64,000 nt of DNA, taken from the NCBI GenBank assembly GCA_004794655.1, contig SMMW01000634.1:4674501-4738500 (forward strand), in the 5' to 3' direction. This DNA is from Marisa cornuarietis (taxonomy: Eukaryota; Mollusca; Gastropoda; Architaenioglossa; Ampullariidae). Under the pieces are notes generated by a model. It was not told the DNA's origin, did no database searches, and saw only the letters and a program-made list of their open reading frames with translations. This document shows, piece by piece, positions 27,058 through 56,677 of this stretch (its first letter is position 1; every line of letters begins with the position of its first letter). Made by a program: the position numbers and the translations under genes.

Positions 27058-30000
27058 AAGTATTTTACCGTATGAACAAAGAACATTATGCTTAAATGAA
27101 CCCAAGGACGCAGTTTTCGCATTTTTGTAGGATATATCTGTATCTAGGAAACGCCATCACGTGCACGCCACTACGCGAAACAGCAGAACCATTCCTATGA
27201 TGGTTATTACCAGGCCTCCCGCTGTTATTATAGCTTCTCGTGAATTTTTTAAATGTCTGTGTGATGGTTATTTGGGGGAAGGGGGGGAAGGGGGCAGAAA
27301 AATTCCTGGACTTGGGTTACATTCCATGTTGTGTGAGTTGCCCTCATTTTGTCCGGGGGAACTCTACGTGTTTGCCATACAATTCAAGGTGTTGCCATAT
27401 TATCCAGCACAGTCACAGATCGTGCTCCACCTTTTTTAACACTAAGTTTAATATTTCACACATTAATGAGAAATGGCTTATTCCATACAACGACCTAATT
27501 AAAAAAATATTCGTTAGAAGCATTTTGCTTCGACTTTTTATGCAGATACCAATCATTGTTATATGCACATTTCACACAAATTCTCCTACATTTCTGCCTC
27601 ATTTATAATGCTAAAATGTATCGTATGGTATTTAGGAATATCACATTGCACTCTTGAACTGTTCGTGCTGTTTTGTATCGGCTTAGCTAGAATCGCTCAT
27701 GTCCCCATGCCAATGGAGCTCAACGATCTTTTGTTTGGCGGTCAGTAGTTCGTTTTCAAGTCTCTGGCCCAAAAAGACTTTCAAACTCTTGGCCTGTTGC
27801 TTAAAGTCGGTCACAGTGAGCTGAGCACACTGGGGCTTTCCTTATGCACGAGCATCCTGAAATAATCCATTTAATTTTCTGCATCCTCTACAAACATCTG
27901 ACGTTACTTCCGGCAAAATAATCAGATCCAGAGAAAGATGCTCCACTGGGAACCTCACCCATGCATGGCTTAACACAGTTATTTACACCAAGGCCGGTTA
28001 CCACCCATATTATCTGGAGTCTCGGAGTGACTGCCTCGGCGTAGTATAGGTTACCAGGGCGATAGTAGGCGTCAGGATAAGGCCAGAGGCAGCCAGACTG
28101 AAGGTACCCTGAAATAAATAGGCTCCTCGGGTATCCCGTGCCTGTAACACACGTTAGTCGGAGTAAGTGTGGAACAGGTGTACGTCCACAGATATGAATG
28201 GAGGGGATGCTTTTTTTGAAATTACTTTCATGGGATGAACTTTTTTTATCATACTCGTTGTTTACTGTGAATACCTTGCACATAGCGGTTTTTGATTGTT
28301 TTCTCTCTCTCTCTCTTTCTTGTGCATTCTTTGCCGACCTACGAATGCAAACTCTCCAAAGAAAAATCAGAGAGCAAAGCATCCCGAAAAGTACATTTCC
28401 ACACATTGCAACTTTAAAAAGTTTAAATCCGAGGAGTTTACTGATGACTTTACACAGGAAAGGTGTCAGGACCACTGTGTTTGATCCAACACAACTTCCA
28501 TTAAAGATTATTGTTCTTTCTCTCACTTTTATCATCCTTCCTTCTATTCCTTTCTTTTCCTTCATCGTTTATGCCTTTATTTATTTACTTTATTGATCTT
28601 TTTCTTTCTTTATTCCTTTCTTTCTGCATTACTTCCCTTGTCCTTCCTTTCTTCCATTCTTGCTTTCCTTTGCTTTTTTCCCCCCTGTAATTTCTCTCTG
28701 TCTGAAAGCTCATGCTCACATCGTTTTCCCGGCTAGTTGCCTGATCTTTCATCTCAATAAAAGACAGGGTTCATCGGCATCTAACTTGTGCCAAGCTCCA
28801 CTAGCTGCCAGCTGTTGTTGGCACTATTCATCTGTTTAAAGCGGAACATATTCGGTTCAGTTCTTCTGTCAAGCAGCCGAGGCGTATACGCGAGTTTCTT
28901 ATCTACCAATCAGTTGATCGTTGACACATTGCCATTACCATCGTTAATCACATTATCGTTTAAGTTTTTCTTTCAATTTCATATTTTACCTTACTCTCCT
29001 ATAAATTTTCTTTTTTTTTCCCCTATCCTTTCTACATAGTGCACTAACCTTCAGGGTACATACATGTAGTACATGTAGTTCTAATTACCCGTGAAACCTT
29101 TTTTTGATAAAATAGAATTTTTTTTTTAATATCCTTTGTGTAATAGATACGGTAGAATATCAAGCTACTGCTAAGTTAGGCTCCCTGTTATGTCGAGCAA
29201 TTACCAAAGAGTTGTGCAGTTGATAATTTTTTTAGTGTTACAAATAAGTGTAAGCCTAATTAAGTGGACAAGGCTCACGTTCAGTGCATTTCTAGATCAC
29301 AAGCCTAATTTTTGATTGCGAGAGATGCTAAATATTGTCCTAGAACCATGGGCCAGTGTTCTTTACTTAAAACTCGGCAGAATTCGTCTACGAATGCACA
29401 TCATAGATAAAAATCAGACAGAGTGCTTCGAGAGATTTGCTTTTTTTAACTTACTTAGTTTTTTTGCTATACCTCCTCTACCTACTCTCCTTTCATTTCC
29501 ATTTAATTTTTTTTATAAATGCAGCCCCGTCTTTGTGCAACTAATTGCATTTAAAGTTCTGTTTAAAGTGTAATGTGTAATTTCCTCTTATATTGAGACA
29601 TGTCACGAATTTTAACAGAAAAAAAACAACAGCGGCATTCAGAAAGAGGAAAACGCCTTCAGCACAAAATACTTGTGATGTTCATCGTCTGCTTCAGAAC
29701 TGCAACTGATTATAGCAGAGCATTAAAAACACTTCCATTTACAAACCCACTCACGCCTTCCAGGACCGGTTCAGATTGCGATTACTAAGATGATGAGAAA
29801 TATCATCTAAGATTGATCGCTTTGAAAAATGGACAGGGTTTCCTACTTTTAAGCTGTCACAGCTGAGATCGGGCATTTTTCAAAATCAAATCTTCTTCTG
29901 CTTTTCATAAAAGAACCGTCACTTGAGTATCCTAGCGGCTTCCCCACACTGGTCGCTATAGTTACTGCAGCACAAAATGTTTTTCAGATTAGTATCTTCG

Positions 30001-31614
30001 TGGAATTATTGTAAGAGGACGATGGGAGCTAGAAGCTTGTTGGGAGTGAAGAGAAGATAATGCATGGATAAGACCTGTACTGACAAAAGATTGGTATGTG
30101 GGAGGGGATAGGGTGTGGGTGTGGTTGTGTGTGTGTGGGCGTGTTTGCGCGTATCCTCCTGCCTGTGTGTGCACGAGGCAGAGACACAAACCTACCCATG
30201 CTCAATTCCACGAGATAAAATGTCGCCAGCCACTGTCTGGTATGTACGATGAATGTGTGCACGTATTCGCACACACAAAGAATCTGCACTCAAAGACTGA
30301 AGGTACCATTGTCTTGGGTCTGATAGCCAATACTTCCTTTTGCCTCTTTTAGACTGTTTCTCCTTCTCTCTCTCTCTTAGCTTTTTTAAGTCTCGTTCTC
30401 TGCCTAACATCATGATGTGTAAGTCTCGGAAAGGACCGAGAAGTTCTTGTCGACAATAATCTGATCATAGCACCGAGGCTGCTAATCCGAAACAGTATAA
30501 CACCGGGGCACGTGCAGTCTCTGCGTCGGAGACTGATGGCAACAAACACCTGTCAGAAGAATGGCATCCCCCTCCCCTGTTCCCAGACGCTGACTGTCTG
30601 CACGATTATCTTAATTTGGCTTTGATATCTACACAAGGCTTGTGCGAAATCAGTGGCTGTTGTTCTTAAGTTCCTTACTTTCCTCGTAAATATTACTCCC
30701 TCCAATTATTTATATTCGCCATAATTCACTTAAAAAGCCCCTACGACTACAGAAATAAACTTCGTGTCTGCTACAGAAAAGCATTTCCGCTGGCACAAAA
30801 CTTAAATGATCGTGGGGTGTGGAAGAAATGGTGCTTGTTCCAAACTCTGGTTTAGGTTTTGTAGAGAGTAGCTAGGACAGAGTTTGGGCTATAGGTGGAT
30901 GGATCAGTTCTTCAGTGCGATGTGGAATAGTTAGCCTTTGGAAGAATATACTTAGACAGAATGTGGGAAATGTAATATCAAAAACTCGTAACTTGACAAA
31001 AAGAAACAATAAAAGGAAAGAAACTTGTAAAGCAGATGAAGATAACAAAATAGATAACAGATGGATACAGCGAAAACGTGAAGGACTGACAAGGAGAGTT
31101 CAGGACACGTTACTAGAGACAAAGCACGGGCACAATAAGATAGACCGCAGAAAAGTCTTTCATTGATTCCACCTGACAACAGTCCACCCAGAGAGAGAGA
31201 AGGTGCGGAAATTGGATGAGACAGCTACTAAGTCCGAGATGACGACGGGCAGCATGATGAGCTCAAACGGAATAACCGCCCGTCCCCTCGTCGGCCATTG
31301 ACGTTGACATCTTTGTAATTCCTATGACAGCGCCTTTATGAATAAAAAGTTATTGTCGATGTCTCATATCCGTCGTAGATAACGTGCAGCCTCGATACCT
31401 TCATCTTGTTTCCCTTCAATACTGTAACGGACAATCGTATTTACTCGGTGTCGCAGTTCATTCTTCACTTATGTTTGCTGTTGTGAAGAATGCGTACATA
31501 CGTCTACGTATAATACACATACGGATTCATACGCGTACACACACAAAAACACATACAGTCGCCGAGATATAAAGTAAGGACTGATACTAATGTATTTTTT
31601 TTTGTTCGAAAAAG

Positions 31615-31695
31615 TAGTCTAAAGACACATAGCCAATGTTCAGAAAATGTTACGCTAATGTTCAGAAAATGTTTAGCCAATGTTTAGAAAATGTT
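31615..31695 (+). repeat. Short tandem repeat, about 23-bp unit x3
   Basis: AATGTTCAGAAAATGTT recurs three times with the linkers ACGCT and TAGCC. Small, partly diverged tandem duplication. Confidence 0.8.
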
Positions 31696-32376
31696 TTATA
31701 CCCCTAGTGGTGATAGAAGGAGGCATCTTCCTCGTCGACAGGCTGTAATTTTCATTGGAACTGGCCATCAGCAAGAAAGCACACCAACAGATTGCAAGCT
31801 CAGCACAAAGACAGGACGCAGACTGACTGCTATCATCTCCCAGGACCGGTAGGTGCTAATCCTGTTAAAGACCTCTGTGGCACCAGGCTAACATTTATTT
31901 AAAAGCAGTTCCTGCTTCCTTGAGAAAAGGAAAGGATTTGAAGAGAGACGGTGCTAATGAGACACAGTGTGATCCCTGTGCACTGGCTGACTTCAATCAG
32001 ACTTAACAGTAATTATTGAAACATCACATTAAATCCTGCATTTCCCCATCTGCCTCCATCTTGCTGGTATGGCTGCAGAAGATTTTGTCTACTTTTTGTT
32101 CTTGTCTTGTGAAGGGTCATGTGGGCGGTTAAACTTATCAGAGGTATTAGAACTTCTCGAGATTAGAGGAAAGGACATCATTCAGAGAAAAAAAACTAAA
32201 GTCTTTAGAAGAAAGAAATGCAATCAACATTTTCTGTCTTTGTCGGTCATTAGAAACGAACCACTTTGTTCGATCGGGATGACTTCTGTCGCATAAATTC
32301 TTCCTAGACTTTTCCCTGTGCATACTTACAGAGCCACATTTGTCATTCATGTGCATCTTGAAGTAAAAATATTCTT

Positions 32377-32450
32377 GTGAGTGAGTGAGTGAGTGAGTGA
32401 GTGAGTGAGTGAGTGAGTGAGTGAGTGAGTGAGTGAGTGAGTGAGTGAGT
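32377..32450 (+). repeat. (GTGA)18 microsatellite
   Basis: Uninterrupted 74-bp tetranucleotide repeat. The Ser-Leu-Thr-His open frames opposite it are repeat artefacts. Confidence 0.97.
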
Positions 32451-33229
32451 TTTTGCTTCCATTGCACTTTCTGTCTGCCGAGTTGAGAGCACTGTAAGGT
32501 AGCAGTTCCTCGTGAGACTAATTTTTTTAAATGTCAAATTTCGACCAGCCCACCGCTGGGTGTACTTGCATGTTTTCCAGACTTCACCGTGCCTAACAGA
32601 CACTCATTCTTTCTCCTCGCCCAACGTGAGCATCCGTTCTAATTACGTTTCTTGAAACGCCATTTTTTGTTGTTGTTGTTGTTGTTGTTATTTTCTTATT
32701 CCCGCCTTGCTTCTCTAATTACCTGTGCAGGGGTGCTTTACTATGGTCTTTTCATTTCCCCTACCATCTGGCACAAACGACGGCTGCATGCACCAGTGTG
32801 CTGTCTACCTGGTCAAATTGAAACCTCGCAGCAGTCACTTACCTCAGCTGCTGCACCAACAGGACTTGCACTCACAAAAATCATCAGGAGTCTCCATGGT
32901 TTATGTTATTCGCTTTTTTCAAACTGTGTAAATTATGGTTATCTCTGTTGCAGGTTTTTAGGTGAAGGTGATTCAGCTCCGTGTACTTTTGCAAGACAAA
33001 GGATGAAAAAAAAATTCTTAAGCTTCTTAAGTCCTTTTGGGAGTGAGGTGTAAGACACCACACTTTTTCTCAGGGCCAGTTATTTGAGAGGGTGATACTC
33101 ATCCTAACCACTGAGCATTCTTTTGAATGGATGCCTGCGCATTATAAATGGACATCAGCATCCTCTCTCGTTGCTGTCATACACTTCTTGAGTCGATCAA
33201 AGAAAGTTCAGTGCGGCACAGAGGTCTCA

Positions 33230-33286
33230 AACCGTCATGTCTCCGAGTTCAAATTTTGATTGGAGAAATGCGCTATACAAGTCACA

Positions 33287-33317
<31 letters not shown>
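33230..33317 (+). repeat. LINE 3' tail (L2-like) ending in (ATT)n
   Basis: GGAGAAATGCGCTATACAAG followed by TCACA and an ATT repeat matches the conserved 3' end of L2/CR1-group retrotransposons, whose last bases are GCGCTATA-type text followed by a short microsatellite (family knowledge). A related tail lies at 62494-62565. Only the tail is preserved, as expected for 5'-truncated copies. Confidence 0.6.
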
Positions 33318-33318
<1 letters not shown>

Positions 33319-34164
33319 ATGCCTGTGTTTTAACCACTCGGTTTCTCACGTACTTTTGCAATAACCTCGCAACTTGTTTTTCTAACCCTGTCTACTTGAT
33401 CCGTTGCCCTGCGATCTTTGTAGGTGTGCAGCTGGATAACGTAAGAGGGATATTCACCCAGGTTTGTGGAAGTAGTATTTATCCATGAGCTTCACTGATA
33501 AGAAAAAACTGCACCTGACTATTCAGTTAATCTCTATGTATATACAGACCAGCAGACAGAGGACAACAAGACCACCATTCCGTTCTGTTTCTAAATCCTT
33601 GTATATCAGGAAACTTATTGACTTAAAGCTGCTATACCCCGTGAACGGAGAAATACAAGTTTGTGTTATTAAAGCCCACGATAAGACATTCTACCAAGAC
33701 CGTGTGACGACCATTTAAAAGTTGTGTGGCTTCACTGAACGTGCTGGGCCAAAGTGACGTGTATGACTTATTTTTTTTAAATCAATGTCTTCTGATTGCT
33801 CGGAGTTTGTTTGCGTAACCTACCCCGATATTGCCACGTCAACGTTCTGTGGTTTACATTGAGTCCCACCCCGGGTATGTTGCTGTGAAGAAGACGTCAA
33901 GAAACGTTGCTGCAGTCAGACAGATCAGAGCAACATCGTAAATCAACTCGCATCTCGCCTCGGGCTGAACATTCAAACACTAACGAAGGGAAGTCCAATC
34001 AGATATGCGCGAGCTTTGTGGCCCAAGCCACGCGCCTTAGTATAAGCTAATAAAACGAGGGAGACTTTAACGGTGGCTTTAGCGATTCTCTGCTGCTGTA
34101 ATAGAGAGATGGGTTTTTTTCTGCAAGCCTCTCTTATTTTTTTCTCTATGGCGTTTATAGGTGT

Positions 34165-34190
34165 CTGCGCATGCGCGTACCCGCTATAAA
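34165..34190 (+). promoter_or_regulatory. NRF1-type palindrome followed by TATAAA
   Basis: TGCGCATGCGC at 34166-34176 matches the NRF1 binding consensus and TATAAA follows at 34185-34190. The arrangement is promoter-like and lies 4 kb upstream of the receptor exon at 38270, so an internal promoter is possible. No transcript start can be shown from sequence. Confidence 0.25.
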
Positions 34191-34619
34191 GTTCGCCTGT
34201 CAGACTGTCTGTCTGAGTGTCAGCGTGTCTGCACTTTTATCTTTGTCGTCCGTTTTGTGAATGATTCCCTGCAAATAGATTTTATTACTTGTGCCATGCT
34301 TGTAATTTAATCTACTGCGACTTAGTGGGTCTTTGTTCATGTTTCGGGAATGCTGCTTTGGAAAAAAAAGTGCTCTTACCTCGAAAATACAATACAATGC
34401 ATCTTTATAGTCTTCGTCTGGTCACAACAGAGGTGGAAATTGTCCTTTGTCGGGAGCTTTTCAAAGTGATCAACTAAACAAAATAGTCACATCCCACACA
34501 CCCATGTGAATACTACAGTCACAGTTAAACCCCCTTCCTAGTAATGATTATCAGAGGCTCACATCCACACTAAGTACAGTTGTTAGTTCTTTTCAATAGT
34601 GATATTTGCCGTTGGTATA

Positions 34620-35400
34620 AAAGAACTGGCAAAAACTCTCTTCTTGCCAGAGGGTAGCATTTGGAAATGGTGATTTAGTGGGTGAGAGTGTTCTGTGATT
34701 AGCTTTGAACCTCACAGCGCTGGTGTCTAGATCCCTTAGTGTTCTTTGTGGAAAGTCAATGATCGTGCTGGCAATCTTGGTCCCGTTATCAAGCAGCCTT
34801 ATCTTTGATGAATAGAACGCGGAACGACACTGACAGATTAAATGTGAGAATGCTTTAGGTCAAGCTCCGATAAACTGATTCAAGTACAGGGCCACCGACA
34901 CCAAAATTCCTCAACTGCCTTAGCAGTAACAAACTCATTTGCCTTCCTGGAAACGATGTTAGTGTTTTCCTGGAAGGAAAGTTTGTTGTCCAGGACTATG
35001 CTGAGGTACATAAAACTTTGCACCTGTTCTAGCGTCTCATTGCCAATAACCAAGGATATATCGATAGGTTGGTATTTCCTCCCAACAAGGACCAGTTCTT
35101 TAGTTTTAGAGACATTGAGAGCACCAGAAAGCTTTCTTCAAACCACGAATGTAGTTTCTTAATATGAAGAAAATAGCTTGCCAGTGAGTCCTCGTTCTTG
35201 AGCCGAGCAACCAACGCCATATTGTCTGCAAACCTGATCAGCACTAGAGCACAATTAGAAAAATGTCTGGACTTCACTGGTGTATACAGAGAACAATACC
35301 GGGGACAAAACACTGCCTTGTGGCGCCCCTGTACTGATCTCATGTTCCTGTGTTCGTTCACTAATTTAGGTCATGTTAATGCGGATGTTTACAATTCAGT
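34620..35400 (-). pseudogene. Decayed non-LTR retrotransposon reverse-transcriptase fragment
   Basis: On the minus strand, going down from about 35335, one frame reads TGAPQGSVLSPVLFSVYT, the RT motif around the template-gripping loop. After a frame change come VLIRFADNMALVARL (the F/YADD catalytic motif with the second Asp replaced by Asn) and, downstream, sequence resembling the thumb region with LDNKLSFQEN near 34960-34990. Stops and frameshifts interrupt it and the catalytic ADD is damaged, so it is dead. The style is that of Rex1/CR1-group elements, but the clade is uncertain. Confidence 0.8.
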
Positions 35401-35987
35401 TCTTGTAGAGTATTCGTGTGTCTATTACTGGTTCAGTTCACCTGCTTTCTCCAGACATTTTCAAGTCAGACGGCGAGAACACACGAACACACATTTAAAG
35501 AGAAGCTTCAGTTAGATGTCTCTTTTTCTACTGCATTGCCGTCTTGTCGTCGTAATCGTGTTGACGATGAAGATGCGCCTAAAATCAGATTGCTTTCATC
35601 AGCCTGGAACCTCGCTGCGTGTTTGACCAGCGTCTGCTGCTATGCCAACGAGACAGTATACATAAGAGATTCTGTGAGCACAGCCATTGGTCACCTTGAT
35701 CCCTGTCTTTGCTGAATGATTGTTTCCTACCCAGACACCTCTCTGACTCAGACATTGCAAGGACAAGAGCGAAGTCGAAAGATTTGCCCTGGACGATCCA
35801 ATGGATGAAGGCCATTAACTATTCCTCGAAACTGTCACAGAGTGAGACCGAAGTCTTTTTTGTAGACCGATCAGGCTCAAGAGCTGGTATTGTTTGTGAG
35901 AATTGAAGTCAGATATAAGATGCTAAGTCCACGTTTTTCAACTTAAAAATATCTCCTTTGGTTGGTGTGCATGGAAGGTCGCGAAAA

Positions 35988-36152
35988 AGAGTCACCGGTT
36001 TCAAGTGGCAAGTCAACTAGTCATACGAGACTTAGCAAAGACGACTAGTCACACTAGACTTAGCAATGTCGACTAGTCACACCAGACTTAGCAAAGTCGA
36101 CTAGTGACACCAGACTTAGCAAAGTCGACGCCCTTGAAACTGGTTACTCATG
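35988..36152 (+). repeat. 28-bp tandem repeat with inverted flanks
   Basis: Four to five copies of a unit reading CGACTAGTCACACCAGACTT plus AGCAAAGT run from about 36012 to 36130. Both flanks carry the same text in opposite orientation: GTCACCGGTTTCAAG at the left and CTTGAAACTGGTTAC at the right. The whole resembles a small foldback or MITE-like element with an internal minisatellite. Confidence 0.8.
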
Positions 36153-36686
36153 TTCGAGACCTCACAATCACACCAGCCCAGGGCAAGGTTTCCTGTGCGG
36201 ATATGATACCTTTCATGTTGGTGGTTCTAGAGATGTTTCTAAGGCGTGCCTGGCATAAACTGAGCATAATGGAACATTTGCCCAGCAGCAAGCTGTTAAA
36301 CTTGTCATCAGCCGTGACTAATCCGTCATTTTCGTCTGTTTTTCTTTGCGCGTTGCACATTCCATTCTTTAGAGGCGCTTTTGAAGCAACACGAATTGCA
36401 ATGATTTTTGTAAATTATCAGCTGAATAAACGGGGTGCAGTCTTTTTCTGCTGCTAGCTCTTCCAGCCGAAATTTTTACCGCCAGCTTTTGGTTTCTGAA
36501 ACAAGCTTATTCATGGTGGCGCCGGTGTAGCAAAGTAGTATAACTGTGTCCTTGATGATCTCTTTCTTCCTTGATTATGTTCGACAACAGGTGCACGAAA
36601 TTGTGAATAAAAACCGTAATTTGACTCGCTTACTGTTTTCCCTTCTCTCGCTCCGTTCCTCAATCTATCTATAATTCTCCCCCCTT

Positions 36687-36689
<3 letters not shown>

Positions 36690-36728
<39 letters not shown>
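36690..36728 (+). repeat. (CA)n microsatellite
   Basis: Uninterrupted CA tract of about 39 bp. Confidence 0.95.
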
Positions 36729-36732
<4 letters not shown>

Positions 36733-38269
36733 GCATGCATCAGTACTGTTTCCCAAAAAGACTCAGTTTTGTGCGGTAGACGTAAGATACAACTTCTTAA
36801 TAACTACATTTTTCATTTCCAGTCACTGGTAACATTTTAGAATAAAGACTATAAACGAAAAACAAACATGATTAGAGGCAATGGACGCTGACCATGACCT
36901 ATGACCGCGCCATAATCGAAACGACTACTCCTGTCCAATTCTTGTCAGACTGTACTTCTGGTGTTGTTTGCATACTTTTCAAGCTTCGCTACACGCGCAC
37001 TCTCACAAACAGACTAACACACAAACATAGCAAGTTTGCTGTTTTTGTAATATTTTTCTACTCAGTAATTTTGATTGATTGACTTTTCTAGACCTGTTTG
37101 GTTTTTTTTTGTTTTTTGTTTGTTTGTTTGTTTGTTTGTTTGTTTGTTCACCCAAAGTGACAACTTTTAAGAAAGAATTCTTGATACTCATCCACCTTTT
37201 TTGGCTGTAGGCCGACTCAATTTACTTATTATGACTAGTTTAGAAACTAGCAAAGGTGAGGTACTGGGAAAGCTTGGGAAAATAAGACTCCACTCTCTAG
37301 ATGAATTTGTCTAGACATCTGATAGGGATGTGCTTCACAGATTATATTATTGGACCGATACATTTTGTAAGATCTTCGTTTGCGTCCAGGAGAAAGTTTG
37401 TTTTATGCGTTTTGTGGGTAGAGAGAGGAGCCTATGCTTAGCTGATTGTATGTTCAGGAAGATAAGTCATCTGTCTGTAGAGTAATCAGAGCTATCTGTC
37501 AGGAACTGGGGAGAGGAATCATTTTTCAAGTCGTCTTGATCTTCTGCTCTCTTCCTCGCTGCTTGTTTGCTCGTTCCTTCCTTTATTTAATTGTCTGTTG
37601 CATATTTTGCTTGTGCAATTTAATATTTTGCTGAATATTTTCACTACTTTACAACTCTGCATAAATATCCTATAACTTCTAACAATTGCTACATTGTGAA
37701 AGTGAATAAAAATTATTTTTTAGCCTTTTCTGTTCATAAACTCTATCTCATGTCTTTGTTCTGTGCAACGTCTGTAGAAAGAATCCATTGAATCGACCTA
37801 AGTCCTCCTTTCATAACTAAAGTAAGAGTATGTTTAAAACATGTACAGCTCATGTTGCTGTATACCATAAATATTGAGCAATTTAGTTAAACAAAAATGT
37901 TTCTCTTCTGAGATGTAGCATCCATTTAATCTCATTAAAAAAAGTCATGATACATTGTCCTAAAAGTATTTTCTGTGGTAAATATATCCAGACTACAAAC
38001 ACCTTGACATACTTCATATTTTTCCGAATAGTGTTAATGCAAGAGAGATCATACAGTCAACATCGGACGAAAAACATATTACTGTCGGTGTAATTGAAAA
38101 ATTTGATGCTGTAGACATGACTCCATGGCAGGTGTTAAGCGGCACCAATCCTCTTTTTAATGACTATGCAAATGATCTGATCGCCGCCAGAACTAAAAGG
38201 AAAATAGCTTCCCAAGTAATATAAGCACAGCGTTCATTGTCCTGACATCCAGAACCTCTCTGTTTCCAG

Positions 38270-54635
<16,366 letters not shown>

Positions 54636-55975
54636 CTAGAGCCACTGTCCCATTCCGAGATGTTTTGTGTTTAAGATGGAGAGGAGGGGAGAAAAAAGCC
54701 TGAAGGAGCTACCCCAACCAAAGTTGAAAGAGCTAGCAATATCTGATGGTCAGAGCTTGTTGGACAAGAAAGTCGTAACTAGATCATGGAAAACAATTAG
54801 CTGACCTCAAAAGCTCACCTATCACCTAGATTGACTAGGAGGGAATTTTTTTTCAAATCTTCCATGAAAGAGAGAAACGATGAAGAGAAATACATAAAAA
54901 TGTCGCACGATCTTACTGAAAAGACACTGTGTTCTTCAAATATTTCAGAAGATTCCGCTTGGTGAAAGATTGAAAAATCAGAACATTGTTAGTAAAGGAA
55001 TTTCAGGATTACCCTTTACGAGCAGCTGCAATCCTGTAAAACGTATCCTGTACAAAAAGAAGTAAGGTATCAAATGCGCTTTCTATTAATTTCTTCTTGA
55101 ACCTTCAAAATGGAACGGACATTACATTGGATATTGTTGACGAATCCAGCGCTGTGCATCTTTCGCAGGTTTTGGTCATCACCCAGTTTGCTGATAGAAA
55201 CGAGCGGGATCTGTAGGGAGGTAACAGCGTCCTCCGTTACAAAGAGCCGACAAAAAGCCTTGTCACCTTAGAATGTTCGGCATCAGTCAGTTGTGAAACA
55301 GTTATTCTCCAGAGAGCTGCAGTAATGAGTGGACTAGATGTGAACAAAACGGAAGCACATGGGACCAGTAACACTAACGAGTGGATAAGGGACTGTACGG
55401 TGAAATCATTGAAATTTTTATTTTTATTTTCCTGATCACCCCCCTTTGCTGATCATGTTGGTATATTCGCCTACCATCCTTTTGGTCTTACCACTCCGAC
55501 GAAACGTTCGGTTAACGAAAATTTAATGGTTTTGAAAAACCTTTATCGTTAATTCTGTAGAAGATGTCGATGACTAACACATAACTCACATAGAGAAACA
55601 GAAACAAACCCTCAAGTCTGAGGACATTGACAGAAACAAGGGCAATGACTTTTAAAGTAAGCAGAATAATGGATGAAGAGATGGAGAAAAGTGAAAAATC
55701 CTGCACATCATAATTGAACTTTAAAAGTGTAAGCCTGTGACACATCTAGAAAGATGAGCTGGAAATCTGAATCTTGAAAATAGAATGTCATGCGTTCTAA
55801 TTCAAAGAACAGTAATTCCGTGAAACGTGAAACAATTGTCATCTCCCTTCCTCCCACCTTCTTGCTCCTTATGTCTATTTTTTTTTCTCTCTCTCTCTCC
55901 CTTTCTGTAACATCATTTACTTTTTTTTGGCATGTTTCCTATTGTGGACCATAATAAAAACGAATAATGTGCAAA
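54636..55975 (+). other. Receptor 3' UTR (inferred)
   Basis: No coding frame continues after the TGA. The first canonical AATAAA on this strand is at 55953-55958, after a T- and CT-rich tract at about 55880-55930, giving a UTR of about 1.3 kb. The end is inferred from the signal only. Confidence 0.55.
55953..55958 (+). terminator. Polyadenylation signal AATAAA
   Basis: Canonical hexamer in ACCATAATAAAAACG, followed within 30 nt by TG-containing sequence that could act as the downstream element. Confidence 0.55.
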
Positions 55976-56677
55976 AGTGTAATAGAAAAGGGTAAGTGAA
56001 ACATGATCGGTCCCACTAACTATTCACAACTAAAAAGCTCGTTTCTCTAAACCCACCTGAACTCCCGGCACGTGGCTCCCTAACATAGTAGCTTATCTTC
56101 GTAGCCGTCGAGGATGAAAGAGTCGCTCGATAACTGGCTTACCTGAAGTGAGGGAGAGGAGATGAACGCCGCCAACACAGAAAGATGGCGTCGAGGAAAA
56201 GGAGGACTCCAATAACCAAAGGTCACGTGTCCAGTCTGTCGTTATAGTCGTTGCCATAATCGGCAAGTGACTCGCGGCATAAAGATGCCATGAACCTTAC
56301 GAACTGTCCTGCACCCTAGAGTTTAACCTGTTTAATACCATGTGGCGGTTGATGAGCATAAACATGATCTCAGGCCAAAACCCTAGACTATCGTGTTTGG
56401 ACACAGCTGTCATCAATGAACATACCCTAAACATGTATACCCGTACCCTCATACTAAAGTGCTGGACGGATCTGACCTGCAGTGAACTTATAAAAGCGAC
56501 TGTAAGGGTCAGATTAAACTGACTTGCTGATCTTCTGTATCAGAAATGCTACATAACTACGTATCGCATTTTTAAATGAAAGGTAACTGAAATTGTTTAA
56601 ATAACACTCATTAGCTTTCTGAATCACTTCCGCTCAAAAATGCCTATTTTAATTAAACGATGCCCTTACAAAGCACG

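Larger units (their letters stand above)
25519..38269 (+). other. Long intronic stretch before the receptor body
   Basis: Holds repeats listed separately, C and T runs near 25880, GATA-free AT-rich sequence and microsatellites. No exon is strongly supported. A weak phase-compatible candidate is 32954-33047. The minus-strand open frame at 27888-28565 is the longest in the window but has no recognisable domain and crosses a CT/GA simple repeat. Confidence 0.4.

Noticed and set aside
24814..33718. Similarity between QVCVI peptides at about 24990 and 33655
   Set aside because: Matching text is too short and the surrounding DNA does not align; treated as chance.
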